Source: Pontederia crassipes (Eukaryota; Streptophyta; Magnoliopsida; Commelinales; Pontederiaceae). From it: 64,000 bases of DNA. The translations under genes were made by a program, and so were the position numbers. Location of the stretch: positions 7,905,001 to 7,969,000 of the forward strand of contig CM060195.1 in assembly GCA_030549335.1 (NCBI GenBank), in the 5' to 3' direction. The notes under the pieces were generated by a model. That model did not search any database and was not told where the DNA came from. It was given only the letters and a program-made list of their open reading frames with translations. This document shows positions 24,449 through 36,001 of the stretch, in pieces. The number at the start of each line of letters is the position of its first letter. The first letter of the stretch is position 1.

Positions 24449-26338
24449 ATGCCGACGACCATGTTCTCCGGTTCGATCTCGTCTCCAAAGATCGACCTGG
24501 CCATCGACATGGGCAACCCCTTCCTCAACCGCACCGTGGACGGATTCCTCAAGATCGGAACTGTAAACGTTATGATCACCCTGCAACCTCGGTTTTGCTC
24601 GTGGAATTCAAACTGCTCTACTTTTGCTTTATTTGCAGTATTTCTTCGTCGTCTTCTTCTTCTTCTATAAGTTTGTGCTTTATTCCGTCGCTTGCTTTCT
24701 TTTGTGCCCCCAGGTTGCTGCTTCCAAGGTTGCAGTGGAGGAGGTTTATCACTGCGTGCACAAAGGTCATTCTGCCTATACGTTTAATCTTCTCTTTTGA
24801 AATTTCTTGCTCATCTTGTTTGTTTGATCTTTTAGTGTTTGTTTCGATGCGCTCTCTTTTGATTTCTTTTAATGTTGGTAGATACTCGGATTAAGCACCT
24901 GAACCCCCGGACACGCTCGAAAGGCAAACTATCTGCTGGCATTTTAAGAAAGAACTGAATTTTTCTTTAGGATGTAATGAGTATGCACAGATGATGGCTT
25001 TGATGATCCTTAAGAATTTCATCCGATTTGAATGACATCTGTGCTCAGAGTTTTCCATCCTGGCGCATTGCAGAATCTTTATTTATGTGCTTTACTTAGC
25101 CGTTTTGCTCTGTAGCTTGAGCATGCTTGACAGTTCATGCCCTTGTTGCAGGGACCATTACCGAACGCAATTTGGAGGAAACTGTGAGTATCAATAACCT
25201 CTTAGCTTTTCAGTTTGCAAAAAAAAAAAAAAAAAAGGAAAAAGAAAAATGGTGTTAACATGATAGCATAACAACCAGAAAAGTGTAGTGTAGATTCGAA
25301 ATATGCTGACTTCTTAATTGGGCTTAGCTAATGAGGAAAGCGAGTAATGTATACTTTCCAATATTTTGTAAGTGATTGTGCCCATCCACCAAGTTGGTGA
25401 ATTTTTAACCTTTTAACTTAGTTTTCAAAGCTCATTTGTACGGTCATTATGATAAATCTCATGGCAATGATCCAGTATGAGTTTGTTCCATGCACATATA
25501 GATTTGTGTTGACAAAAGGACCAGGTAGAACTCACCATTGTCGCTTATCTTTTATCTGTGTTCACAGTTGAAGAAAATGTGCAGAGAAGGTGCTTATTGG
25601 GGTAACTATGTCTCAACTGTTCGACTCGGTTCTTCTCTTCTGAAAAAGAAAGAACAAAGAAAAAGAAATGTAGATGCATGAATTCAGACTCTTTTATGTG
25701 CTACTCTTGTTATAGGTACTATAGCTGGGGTATATGTTGGAATGGAGTATGGAATGGAAAGGGTTCGCGGAACCAGAGACTGGGTAACTTCCTCTTTTGA
25801 TTCTAGAGACTTGATTAATTTTTATCATTGTGATATTTTCTGAAGAGTACAATATCCAGCTTGTTTTCTTTATTAGGAGATAAATAAGAAATAGAAAAGA
25901 CTAAGCTTAACCACAATTGTCAAAGTATGCAAATAAAAAAAATTTTGGCTAAAAACCGTGAATTGTCAAAATATGCCAATATTAAAGTGGGCACCATAAT
26001 AGCAGATGCCTTGTTCCTACAGAAATCATCTGGTTAGAGAGAGAACAGATTCAGACTGATATTGTGAATTTAACAAGTCCCTTACTTGAGAACCAAAACC
26101 TTATGATGACAGATGAAATCTTGTGTGGTTTTTCCATGACAGTAAAAAAATTCAGGTCCTGGTTCTTAGGCTTAATTACATGTTTCTGTTCTCGCAGAAG
26201 AACGCAATGCTTGGCGGCGCAGTGACCGGTCTAATAATCTCTGCTGCAAGCAACAATGGGAAACACAGGGTCATCAAGGATGCCATCACCGGCGGCGCCG
26301 TCGCCACTGCAATCGAATTCATTAACTACCTCACTTGA
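24449..26338 (+). CDS. OEP16-1: Outer envelope pore protein 16 (OEP16-1 type)
   Basis: A channel of the plastid outer envelope in the PRAT (Tim17/Tim22/Tim23) family. The family is reported to pass amino acids and amines and has been linked, with debate, to import of protochlorophyllide oxidoreductase A. Exons by GT-AG junctions: 24449-24562, 24714-24765, 25152-25183, 25568-25601, 25716-25783 and 26198-26338, giving 441 nt and 146 residues, the usual length for the family. Diagnostic stretches are DMGNPFLNRTVDGFLKIGT near the N-terminus (residues 20-38), CREGAYWGTIAGVYVGMEYG (about 71-90), VRGTRDWKNAMLGGAVTG and the final Gly/Ala-rich helix before INYLT. Four membrane helices are expected from the family. 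The start is the ATG matching the conserved N-terminus after a CT-rich leader. No cleavable transit peptide is expected. The 252-codon open frame across the first exons is a frame shadow. Confidence 0.95.
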
Positions 26339-26880
26339 GTGGCGCATGCACTTGTTTACGTCTTAGTTCTTCCTACAACACCCTGCCGTCATGCCCCTCT
26401 GTTTCTTGCTACCCCCATCGAAACAACAATGTAATTGTCAACTTTGAATGCTCCGATCTTTGAATCAATGCAGAATGAAGTGAATCGTTAGTCATACGTA
26501 AAACTAGAAACATGAAACTTTGCATTCCACTGAAGAAACTAAATTCAACAACTTTGCATTCCACTAGCGGAATCTTCAATTGGCATCTTTGGAGATGTTC
26601 ATCATTTGGGATTGAAAATACATGCAGAATAATAGTTATATATTTTTCAATCCTACCCTAAATTGCATTGACCTTGCACAAGATATTCCTTTTCCTCATC
26701 AATTTTTTTTCATGTCATTTGGTGGTCGAGATACAAATACAGTCATCCTTTATTTTCAATTTCTAATTTACAAAGTTACAATAAAATGACACAAGCGAGT
26801 CCGAGGTTTAATTGCGATCATCTGTTGTGGTAGTCATCCTAAAAGCTGAGAGCAATTAGAGAAATTTGATTGTGTTAGCT
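26339..26880. other. OEP16-1 3' region and intergenic DNA
   Basis: The first 150 bases are probably 3' UTR. Around 26484-26620 lies the short repeat also seen downstream of RPS9M (15010-15115). The rest shows no gene. Confidence 0.5.
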
Positions 26881-27313
26881 CGTTCGTCATAACATAATCA
26901 TAATAAAATAAAATATCATCATCTTTTCAGCGAAAGATTTTAATAAAGCAATAAACTAATATCATAGAGTATAATAAAAATTTTATTCATAAACATCTCT
27001 AAACTAAAACTCTAAGGACTTAGACAACATTATATCATTTTGCCTAGACCATGTGCAACATTGTCGGACTCAATTTTATAATAACAACATTTTATCATTC
27101 GCCTAGATCATGTGCAACATCTCGTCACGAGCTGAGCCATCGTCCGTCCAATTCTATCAATTATTTGCACGGATTCAGAGTGCATGATTTCCAATTAGAA
27201 TATGTAAATTTCATGCTATGTAATGCATATTAAGCATAATACTAGATAACATACGTAAATGGTTCATGTGTATTGAATGCCATGTCATCATCGTATGATA
27301 TACATGTCAATAA

Positions 27314-28579
27314 TGTAGGATCCCAAAGGGCACCAAGAGGGGAGGGGGATGTGAATTAGTGTTCAATCAAAAATATCGATTTCACAAAAACACATTGCGG
27401 AAGCATAAAAATCGATTCTTAAAAACTTTTAAAATAAAACAATTCAGATCATAATATGAACCGGGGAGGGAGAGAGAAAATCAAGCGCAAAGATACGATG
27501 GTTGTTGACGATGTTCGGCCACACCTTAGCCTACGTCCCCGCTCTGACTTCTCGACCTTGAGACCGTCGTAGATTCCACTAATCCCTTCTTTCGTTCCAA
27601 ATGGGGTAAGGAAGAAAGCCATTTACATCAATCACATTTTCTCCACTTCGAGAGGCATGGTAACCTCTCCTTCTAGGAAGCTAATTTATTTCTTTCGCTC
27701 AAGAGGTAAGATTTTGAACTTCTTTTATACAGGAGCTCTCTCAGTTTTTCTTCTGAACAAAAAGTGTTTCTCTCTTTTACAATTCTATGCCCACAAGAAG
27801 AGAAGAGAGAAAGAAGAGAAATCTATAAAATTAAAACTTCAAGAAATGATCTCTCTTTGATAACTTGAAGTTTTTCTTCAATGAGTGAATGGGTGCTTTT
27901 GCCTTTGGCTTTGGCACTCCTTTTATAACCTTTAGGATGTGGAAAATTCGTCCAGAAATTATTCCACAAATTTCTCCTTCAAATTTGACAATTACTATTC
28001 ATTTGACTCGGAGGCCGGTCGACCGCACATCTGGACCAGTCGACCGGTCTACGTGACTGTTACGCTATTTTTCCAATTTTTGTGCTTGGTCGGTCGATCG
28101 GACTATCGACCGATGTCTCGACCGATACAGTCTTGCAATTTTGATTTCCTCCCGTTTAGTTAATCAATCGGCCGGTGCATCGACCGGTTTGTCGACCGGT
28201 ACAGTCTCGAAGTTTTGATTTGAGCAGTTTATGCATTGATCGGTTGACCGATACCTCCAATCGGTCGACCGGACTGTCTCGACCGGACTTCATAACTTCG
28301 ACTGGCAGGTTGACCGTCCTGCACTATTTTGAGCATAACTTTTTGCACAGTGATCCAAATTAGATGATCTTGGAGTCCATGGAAAGCTAACAAAATTCTC
28401 TACAATTGTTCAACATTCATCCAAAACTGATAAGATCAGTGCCATTTATGTAATCAATGTGTAGTGCATGAAGTTATCTCTTTTTTTTCTTTAAACTTTT
28501 TCAGCGTTTTAACTTTAATCATTCGAGATTTGTATCATCAATATATAATTTTATATGTCATTAAAACTTAGATCCAACA
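27314..28579 (-). mobile_element. Solo LTR of a SIRE-like copia element
   Basis: A 1266-bp unit, + strand TGTAGGATC...GATCCAACA, of the same family as the LTR at 15986-17177. It is flanked by identical 5-bp repeats AATAA at 27309-27313 and 28580-28584. That marks a complete insertion reduced to one LTR by unequal recombination. It carries a well-kept array of CCGGTCGACCGG-like palindromes at about 28015-28310. It splits the chromovirus-like LTR. Confidence 0.92.
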
Positions 28580-29234
28580 AATAATTCATATCATAATATC
28601 AATGCATATCGGTAACAATAACATCAATTGACATGTAATCATGTAACAATCAATACATCAATCAATCAATAATAGTAGGCATATTAAGTGACTAGCATTT
28701 GTCATTACAATGCCTCAATAATATCCTCGGAGTTGCTTTATAAATCATTAAATCCCACGAAAGGTCATCAGCCTTTACAGTCAGTTAGTTCGGTAACAGT
28801 TTTGATCATATCAATAATTAAAGAATCAAGTCGTTGTCCTCATAGTAGGCTAGCTAGGCCTCGGGGCCAAGACTCTCATCACCCGAAGCCAAATAGGAAT
28901 ATACAATATCGTATCCGCTAAGATATAGTTATTCCTTAAGGAATTGTTAACTCCAAGGTGCATAACACAGTTATTTCCCGAAGGAAATGCTAACATGCAT
29001 GGTCAAGGCACAATATTTTCTGATAGTGAGTTTATGGGTGACAAGTAATAGTATTCTTCAATTGGGTTCATTATATTCACAATCATCATATAATTTACGT
29101 CTCAATCTTCATATTTTAATGAATGTCTATGCATTTCGTATAACTAAGTGTCATATACATCAATCAATCATTAATGCATAGTATAAATATCATAAAATAG
29201 CTTTTGTAACAATATATAGTCCATTTTCAGTTGA

Positions 29235-29535
29235 TCATGGTCGTGACAAGGTGGTCACGCTCATGATCATAACGATGAAACAATCATTTCACTTCAAGTG
29301 TTGGTACGGCCGTGCCATGTCCCTGGCACGTCCGTGTCACGATCGTACCTCCAAGCAATACGGTCGTGAGCGAGTCTAGTTTTGGACTTGGCTCTGGAGG
29401 GGTCTCATTCACGGACGTGACCAGAGTTGTCACGGTCGTGCTAGGCCTATCACGACCATGATAGACTGTGTCACGAACGTGGGCGAGGCCTTTTCGCTAG
29501 GCTAGATTCCATCCACACGCTCACGATCGTGATGT
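29235..29535. repeat. Palindrome array, GTCACGGCCGTGAC type (left copy)
   Basis: Irregularly spaced variants of CACGGCCGTG and half-sites (gtcacggtcgtg, cacgatcgtga, cacgaccatgat) within the left chromovirus-like LTR. Spacing is roughly 15-40 bases and not periodic. Many variants differ by CpG-to-TpG/CpA changes. Confidence 0.7.
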
Positions 29536-30597
29536 GGTTTGCAGTTCGTTTGTCCAGCCTGATTTTTTGTAGATTTTGATGTAGAAATGTTTGGAAATTC
29601 ATATGCAACCTCTTAAATTTAAGCATGATTCCTAGACATTCATGCATATGAAGAACACATGAAAAATATGTCAAAATGTTCATTCATTTAAATCTAAGAG
29701 TCTTTTCCCCAAAAGATATACTCAAAATCTTAGAACATGCACCTTAGCATATGAATAGCAAATTTGAACATGAAACCTATACTAAACAAAGGTGCCCTAC
29801 TGGGGAGAGAAGGGTTGAATCTCCTTTACATACATTGATCTTCCTAGTTGATCATCCTTTTTCTTCTTCTTTTTCTTCCTCTTCCTCTTATTCCTCCTCC
29901 TTATTTCTCAAGTTCTCATTTCTCAACATACACTTATTAACACTTACATTTGCATATTTAGATCTCATGCTAGTTTAATAAGATTATAGATGTCATTCTT
30001 TCAATATAAGCATAATTTCCTACGTTAGGAATAGCACGTAGAATTTTCACAAATATTTAGTAAGCATCATATATTCTACTCTAATGTTTCAAATCTCATC
30101 ACATAGGAATCAAAATTTGTTCCTAAATTCCAATCCAAACAACAATCAATACATTGGAGAGAGATTATGGTTGGATCCCCTCAAATATACATTTAGGGTT
30201 TAAGTTAAAACCCTAATAATGTGGGTTGATGTCACTTCGTGACTGCTTGCTGTGGGTGGAAGTGAGTAGAGAGACATGAGTTGATGAGTTGGAGGTGCCT
30301 GGACATTGAGTGGAGAGGGTGGGGAGAGTGGTGAGTTGTTGTTGCTTGCTGCTCATGAAAGAGAGAGAAGCTGAGAGAAGAGAGTGTGAGTGGAGAGTGA
30401 GTAAGGGGAAGGGGTGGTCGGATGGTGTGAGGAGGAGAGAAGTGGGAGTGAGGGTAGATGGTTTAGGGCATTTAAAGGTATTTATACTTAGGCTTAGGGG
30501 CTTAACAAAGTTAATGAGCTTCATAATGGATCTTAAATGGTTATAAGTTTCTTTTATTTATTTATTTCTATTTAATTTGAGAATATTACATGCAGAG

Positions 30598-31232
30598 TTT
30601 CAGCTCTTTTGTTTGCCAATCAGATGGATCTTCCTGGCTTCAGGAGTTTCATCTCCTGTTTTGTGATGGGTGCCACCGTCTTTCTCAGCATATCAGCCAG
30701 AGTTGATCGGAGCTTTGACTTTGCTTTACCGATGCCTTATGTGTGTCCAGAGTTGTTAGGAGGTTGTCTCCATTTTCGTCTCTTGTCGGTGTGTGGATCT
30801 GTGGCTTTTGTTGGTACTCTTCGTGGATTGACAGGTGTCTAGCATTTCCCCGGTTACATCCCTTGTCCTCATCTTTCGCGAGAAGATTTCTTCATATTTT
30901 TTTCTCTTGTCCACTAGTCGTCGGTCACGAGGAGACGATGTTGGTGAAACGACATTTGTGTTCTTACCACTTGCATCCAGCTATCTCCTGCATCCAGCTG
31001 CTATGCATCTTCTTTACATGTGTTAGCAAATCGTGATGTGAGCATGAGCATCTCCTGTCGCACATTTGGCAACCACAACTTACATCATCCAGCAGCTTTG
31101 GCATCTTCGACTTTAGTGACAGAATCATCATCCATGGCAAGGATTTTGACGAATGGTCCGCAACTGCCGCCATGTGATTTCGCCAACGTGTGATCTTCAA
31201 GTCACCATCGTTCCCGACATCGACTTGCAGGG
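30598..31232. other. Unique spacer between two head-to-head LTRs
   Basis: About 635 bp that is GC-richer than its surroundings and not found elsewhere in the window. It separates two homologous LTRs pointing away from each other. Its right end (gacttgcagggg before TGTAATATT) is G-rich like a polypurine tract; its left end is not. The minus strand at 30964-31200 encodes a short Cys/His-rich frame (CGCQMCDRRCSCSHHDLLTHVKKMH) of unknown nature. It may be residual retrotransposon interior or captured host DNA. Confidence 0.4.
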
Positions 31233-33002
31233 GTGTAATATTCTAAAAAAATAAAAGGAAAAATAAAAAGAAATCAATAACCATTTAAGGCCCAAGTATA
31301 AAGCCCACTAGCCTAATAAGCCCCAAAATTTAAATTATAAATACCCTATGTAATCCCACTTCCCTCTCCCATTTCCCTTCTCCTTTTTCCCAGCCGTGAG
31401 CACCCTTGCAGCCCTCACTCCCCTCTTCCCTCACACTCACACACTCTCCCTCCCTCCTCTCCTACTCCCTCTCACACTTAAAGCACAAGACAACAACAAG
31501 GAGAAGGAGAAAAAGGGGAGGTGCTGGACACAAGAGAAGAAGGTGAAGGGGTTGTTGGAATCAAGAAGAAGAAGAAAAGGGGGCTGCCAGGGGAAGAAGG
31601 AAGAAGGAAAAATAGGGATTAACATATAAATATAAATATAACTTATTAATAATATTAAAAATTAATATAGTATATTTTATTTATTAAAAGGTCTAATAAT
31701 GATTAACATATAAATATAAATAGATTATTATTAATTTAATATCTATTATTTATTGATGATAGATGCTATATTAATAAATTTTATCTTAAATTATTCTTAT
31801 TTCTTTAACACTTTCCTTTTTATTTCCTTTATTTATGCCCTTTGATAATTTCCATTTTAATGTTATTCAATTTTAAATACTTACTTTTTTATTTCAATTC
31901 CTAATTAATTTTATACATGTCATATTCCCTCATTTTTTTACCTTTTATATTCCTTTCCTTTTTCCTTTTTTAACTTTCCTATTTTCATCATTTTTTAATG
32001 TTATTTTTCAAAATTTGACTTGAACCGATTCAACCGGCCGGTTCAATCCGTTTTTCCTTGTTCAATGTCAAAAATGATTTTGCTACCAAACTGAACCATA
32101 TTTCCGATTTTGATAACGTTGATCTATATATGTAAGATGTTTCATATTTTTGCTTGATTCATGTTGAAATTGCTAGCTCCATTGAAAAGGAATGCAAACG
32201 CTGGATTTAATGGCTTTTGCTCAATCCTCTATTAGTCTCCATGTTGTGATATCTTGGAAATTTATTATTATTATAAATCTTGTAATGACTGCTGAACAAT
32301 GAAGTTTTCATGTGAAGATGAATGCTTATTTCTAGTTTTTTTCATATATGGTTGTAAATGGGGGAAAATAGGATAAAAATAGGAAAAATGTTGTTGGAGT
32401 CCCGAGCATGGTCGTGATGCATTAGGGCACGACCGTGACATCCTTAGGGACCCATGCTTAGTGTTAAAACATCCAAAATCAAATGAATGTTCTATCACGA
32501 TCATGACAACTTAGTAAGCCTCTACCTTAGAAATATTCTGAAAATGGGAGGAGAATGATTCCTCTGTCACGAGCGTGAAGGTACAGTCATAAGAATTTTT
32601 AACTATGATTCTATGGTCGTTAGACCGTGAACAACGCCTATGAACAGGTGATACCAGCATGGACGTGACATGTTTGAGGATGGCCGTGACCACCTTATGT
32701 CAAACGATTCAAGTGCCCAACCGTGACGAACCTTCACATGCCCGTGTTTATGTACGAGCACGGCCATGCCATGCCGTGACTAACTGGTCCCGTGTTAAGA
32801 TCAGCACAACCGTAGGGGTGGACGCACGTGTGCTCACCACTATAAGCATGACCGTGATGTCTCTTGGCACGGTCGTGCCCAGTGCCAGATGCCATGTTGT
32901 GTTGAATGCCCCACACTTAAAATGATTTGAAGGATGTATGACCTTAAATAGGATTAAATATGCAACATGTATTGAATGATTGTATGTATTGATGAATGTA
33001 AT
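31233..33002 (+). mobile_element. Chromovirus-like LTR, right copy, first part
   Basis: Begins TGTAATATTCT, with a TATA-type attataaatacc at about 31336-31347, a CT-rich leader, short sub-repeats and a palindrome array at about 32400-32885. It is the inverted counterpart of 30597-26881. It is cut at 33002 by the Athila-like element and resumes at 59460. The purine-rich open frame at 31396-31629 is low-complexity leader, not a gene. Confidence 0.55.
32400..32885. repeat. Palindrome array, GTCACGGCCGTGAC type (right copy)
   Basis: A dense run of variants such as gcacgaccgtgac, ggccgtgacc, cacggccatgcc and gcacggtcgtgcc inside the right chromovirus-like LTR, matching the array of the left copy in relative position. 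Confidence 0.7.
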
Positions 33003-33569
33003 TGATGTGAATTATGAGGAGTAATGATAACTTGCTGAATTTATGGGTCAGAATTGAGATTTTTCAAAATTTGATTAAACTCCCTAACTCACTCTACTAC
33101 TAGTGCACAGGTCAATTGTAATAGACTCAAGTGTCGTATTCACAGTGATTTGAAGGCTAAAGACTCACTAAAACAATCTAGACTAACCCTAGACTAAATG
33201 GCAAAAATAGGAAATGGAGAAAAGTGAAAAATAGATTTAAAGATGAGACTAAGGGATAACTATTTTGGTGTTTTAACAATTAATATGGACTGAAATTTAG
33301 ATGCTAAACTAGGAACTAAAATGGGATTATCAATCAATCGAAAGATTCTCCTAGGAATGGGGTTCACCTAATTCAGCTATGGATGAATGGAACAATTCAA
33401 CAATTTAAACCCAAATCTGATTCAACTAATAAAGGGTTGTTCTCACAGCAAGATTAAACCAGGACTAATAATCATATTCTCATATAGAAGATTAGTTTAG
33501 TTGAATGAGAAAGGAATCCTCACTGATATCAAGTTATCATTAAACATATATATATATATATTATCATTA

Positions 33570-33623
<54 letters not shown>

Positions 33624-34992
33624 CACCTCACTAATTTTACCAAGTCATCTCAGATTTTGGCAAATTCAGTAGGTCTGAAATCAACAACCAATTGCAATCA
33701 TAATAATAAGAGAATTTACTTCAATTTACTAGGCAGGAATGTAATCAATTCAATATTAATGCTAGTGCTCCTTGGTTTATCTCTAAACATCAAGGGGACT
33801 TAGAATCAGTCTCTCGACTGCAAATGCAATTGAAATCCAACCATGGAAGTTATCAAGGAAGTTATCATTGCATCTTGATTCATTTCTGAACAAGCATGAG
33901 ACCTAGAATCAACCTCTCGGTTGCTTAGAAATCAGGATTTCACAATGATAAAATAGATTTCAATGAAAATAAAAAAATCAGATTCATATCAGACTCAATA
34001 CCAGAAAAGGAAATCAACTTGTTCATCATCCATCCATAACTAAATTAGATTACTACCCTATCATAGGAAAGCAGGAATCTAGTTCATCATAGTTACAAAG
34101 TTTGATACAAAACAGAAGAGAAACTAATACAAAGCATCCTGAAATAAAAATTTGTCGATAGGAAATCAGAATATTGCAGCCTCCCCACTTCAGCTCCTTG
34201 GTCCAGAAACCCTGCAATGTAGGCCCCCCTTTCTTCTCCAGGTTTCTCAGCTTTTATATGACCCTTCATTACCCTTGGATGCAGATTAGAATGTTCCATA
34301 GCATCTGATTTAGGCCACATGTCCTGTGGTCCTGAAATTCCAGTAGATTTCAGACTAATTTTTGGGCAGCTAGCAGTGGTCCCCCCCTCCTTTTCCAGCT
34401 TGTGCAGCCTTGTAGTACCTGCTAAAAGAGCCAAAACAACAAACATCAAAGTCCTCAAATAAGATTTAAACAAATAAGAATTAGGACGGTTACTAATATC
34501 AGCTCCATTGTCAAATGAAATTTGGTGTTATGCAGAAATAAAGTCCTTGTACATCGAAATGATAATTTTACCCCCAAAAATAATAACTTGACACCGATAA
34601 TGATAACTTGTGTATTGGAGTGATAACTTTGCACAAATAAAATCATGACTATCCAAATATGATTACTTCACATCAGCAAAGGATTTGGGACAAGACAAGA
34701 ACTAGAAATCAGCTCAATTAGCAAATTGCACATTGGAATGATAACTTTGCATATTGGAATGATAACTTGCCCAAAAAATGACAACTTAGCACAAAATTGA
34801 TATCTTTGTAGATTTTAGCAATTAAGAATCTCTATGCACATGGAATTGAGTATAAATGAAGATGGTTAGCTGGTAATCACAATTTAATGCATTCCATGTA
34901 TAATTGACCAAATGTAGGGGAAAATGAGGGCTCGATAGATGTAAAATGGATAGAAAATGGAGTAAAACTATAGTATGATTAGCTAGTGATCA
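33003..34992 (-). repeat. Athila-like 3' LTR
   Basis: 1990 bp, the 3' LTR in minus sense, adjoining a polypurine-type stretch (minus strand aagcttgagagagt, about 34993-35010). Compared with the other LTR it carries an expanded (AT)n tract at about 33546-33620. It also lacks about 220 bp, near 33845, that are present in the other copy at about 58077-58300. It contains many copies of the phrase tgataactt at about 34560-34800. Confidence 0.92.
33546..33620. repeat. (AT)n microsatellite
   Basis: Two AT runs split by a repeated tatcattaaacat phrase within the Athila-like 3' LTR. The 5' LTR has only a short AT run at the same place (about 57849-57860), so the tract expanded after insertion. It produces a spurious Ile/Tyr-repeat open frame. 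Confidence 0.95.
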
Positions 34993-36001
34993 AACTCTCT
35001 CAAGCTTAGTCTTTTGCTTGTCCTCAAGCAAAACATTCAGATATTAAGAACAAAACTTGAATAAAATAGTTCACAAGTAAATTTAAATCCAGCTAATTAA
35101 AGTCCAATGAGTTTCCCACTTTGCCAACACTCCATTCTTTCCAAAACCCAATTTCTAGGTGAGGAATCACAAAGGCTAAAGCAAATTGAAGCCAAGAAAA
35201 AAGTACTAACAATAACTAATTTGGATTTCAGGAATTTTCAACTTTACTATGGAGGTTGAACTACAAATCTCTTCATGAACAGATTTTGTATTCTTAAACA
35301 TGTTTGAAACCTGACTTTTATTCATGAGGATGCAATAAACAAGTTTGAACATGATTTTTATTCATGCAGGTCACAGGATAAAAATCCTGGCTTTATTCAG
35401 GAGAGGTTCCTTTTTGAAATTTCACTCTCTTTATTGATGCATGAATGCAATGCAAAATGTAACTTTTCACTTTTTCTTTTTTTTTTCTCCATTTTTTTTT
35501 CTATCTTGTTCATGAAGTGAGCAATAGTTCAAACTCAAGTAAGGTTTAGATCCCTTAGTGCAAATAGTCAAGTTCTCCTATTTAACATGATAGCAAGAGC
35601 CTTGACTCCCTTCTAGACATCTTCTATTATCAAACCAATCCATGAGTGCCAGCTAGTGTTACCCACAAAAAAAAAAGAAAAAAATGCAGCTGAAATTTAA
35701 GTTCAAATGCATCTGAAAGGGTAATATGATTGAAGAAAAAAGTCTAATAGCCAACTTGACTACTTGGTATTGGAGTGTACTAACTATCATATTAAAGGAT
35801 TTCACCCATTTTGGAGTTAAAATGAAGCTAAGAACTGAGTTGAGCAATATCAGTGATAACTAGTGATAACTTGTTGAAATTACTGATAACCGGGTGAAAA
35901 TACTAATAACTTGCTGATAACAGTGATAACCTGGTAATAATTAATGATATGAGCTTGAAAATGAATTAAAAACATGGTGTAAAGTTAAGAAATTCACGAG
36001 G
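34993..36001 (-). other. 3' non-coding tail of the Athila-like element
   Basis: About 1 kb between the 3' LTR and the inversion breakpoint. It contains the polypurine-type stretch and, at about 35845-35945, another cluster of gtgataact phrases. No coding region seen; the open frame at 35659-35847 is not supported. Confidence 0.6.

Larger units (their letters stand above)
26881..30597 (-). mobile_element. Chromovirus-like (Del/Tekay type) LTR, left copy, interrupted
   Basis: Read on the minus strand from 30597, this begins TGTAATATTCT, has a U3-type TATA (gtataaatacc, about 30475-30485), a CT-rich leader, a palindrome array (29235-29535) and an AT-rich tail. It is homologous in order and content to 31233-33002 plus 59460-60110 on the plus strand. 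Removing the solo LTR at 27314-28579 leaves about 2.45 kb. The family call rests on length and architecture only; no coding region is attached. The outer end near 26881 is approximate. Confidence 0.55.

Noticed and set aside
24136-24894. 252-codon plus-strand open frame over the OEP16-1 start
   Set aside because: It runs through introns 1 and 2 and out of frame with the conserved OEP16 exons; its product is hydrophobic low-complexity sequence from CT-rich DNA.
29235-29535. CRISPR-like array
   Set aside because: Repeats are short palindromes with irregular spacing inside an LTR of a plant nuclear genome; no direct repeats with uniform spacers.
30213-30546. Open frames of 78-103 codons on both strands
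   Set aside because: They lie in the purine/pyrimidine-rich leader of the chromovirus-like LTR; low-complexity only.
31396-31629. 77-codon Lys/Glu/Arg-rich open frame
   Set aside because: Same LTR leader on the other copy, with no conservation against it.
33501-33803. 100-codon open frame with Ile/Tyr repeats
   Set aside because: Produced by the (AT)n microsatellite within an LTR.
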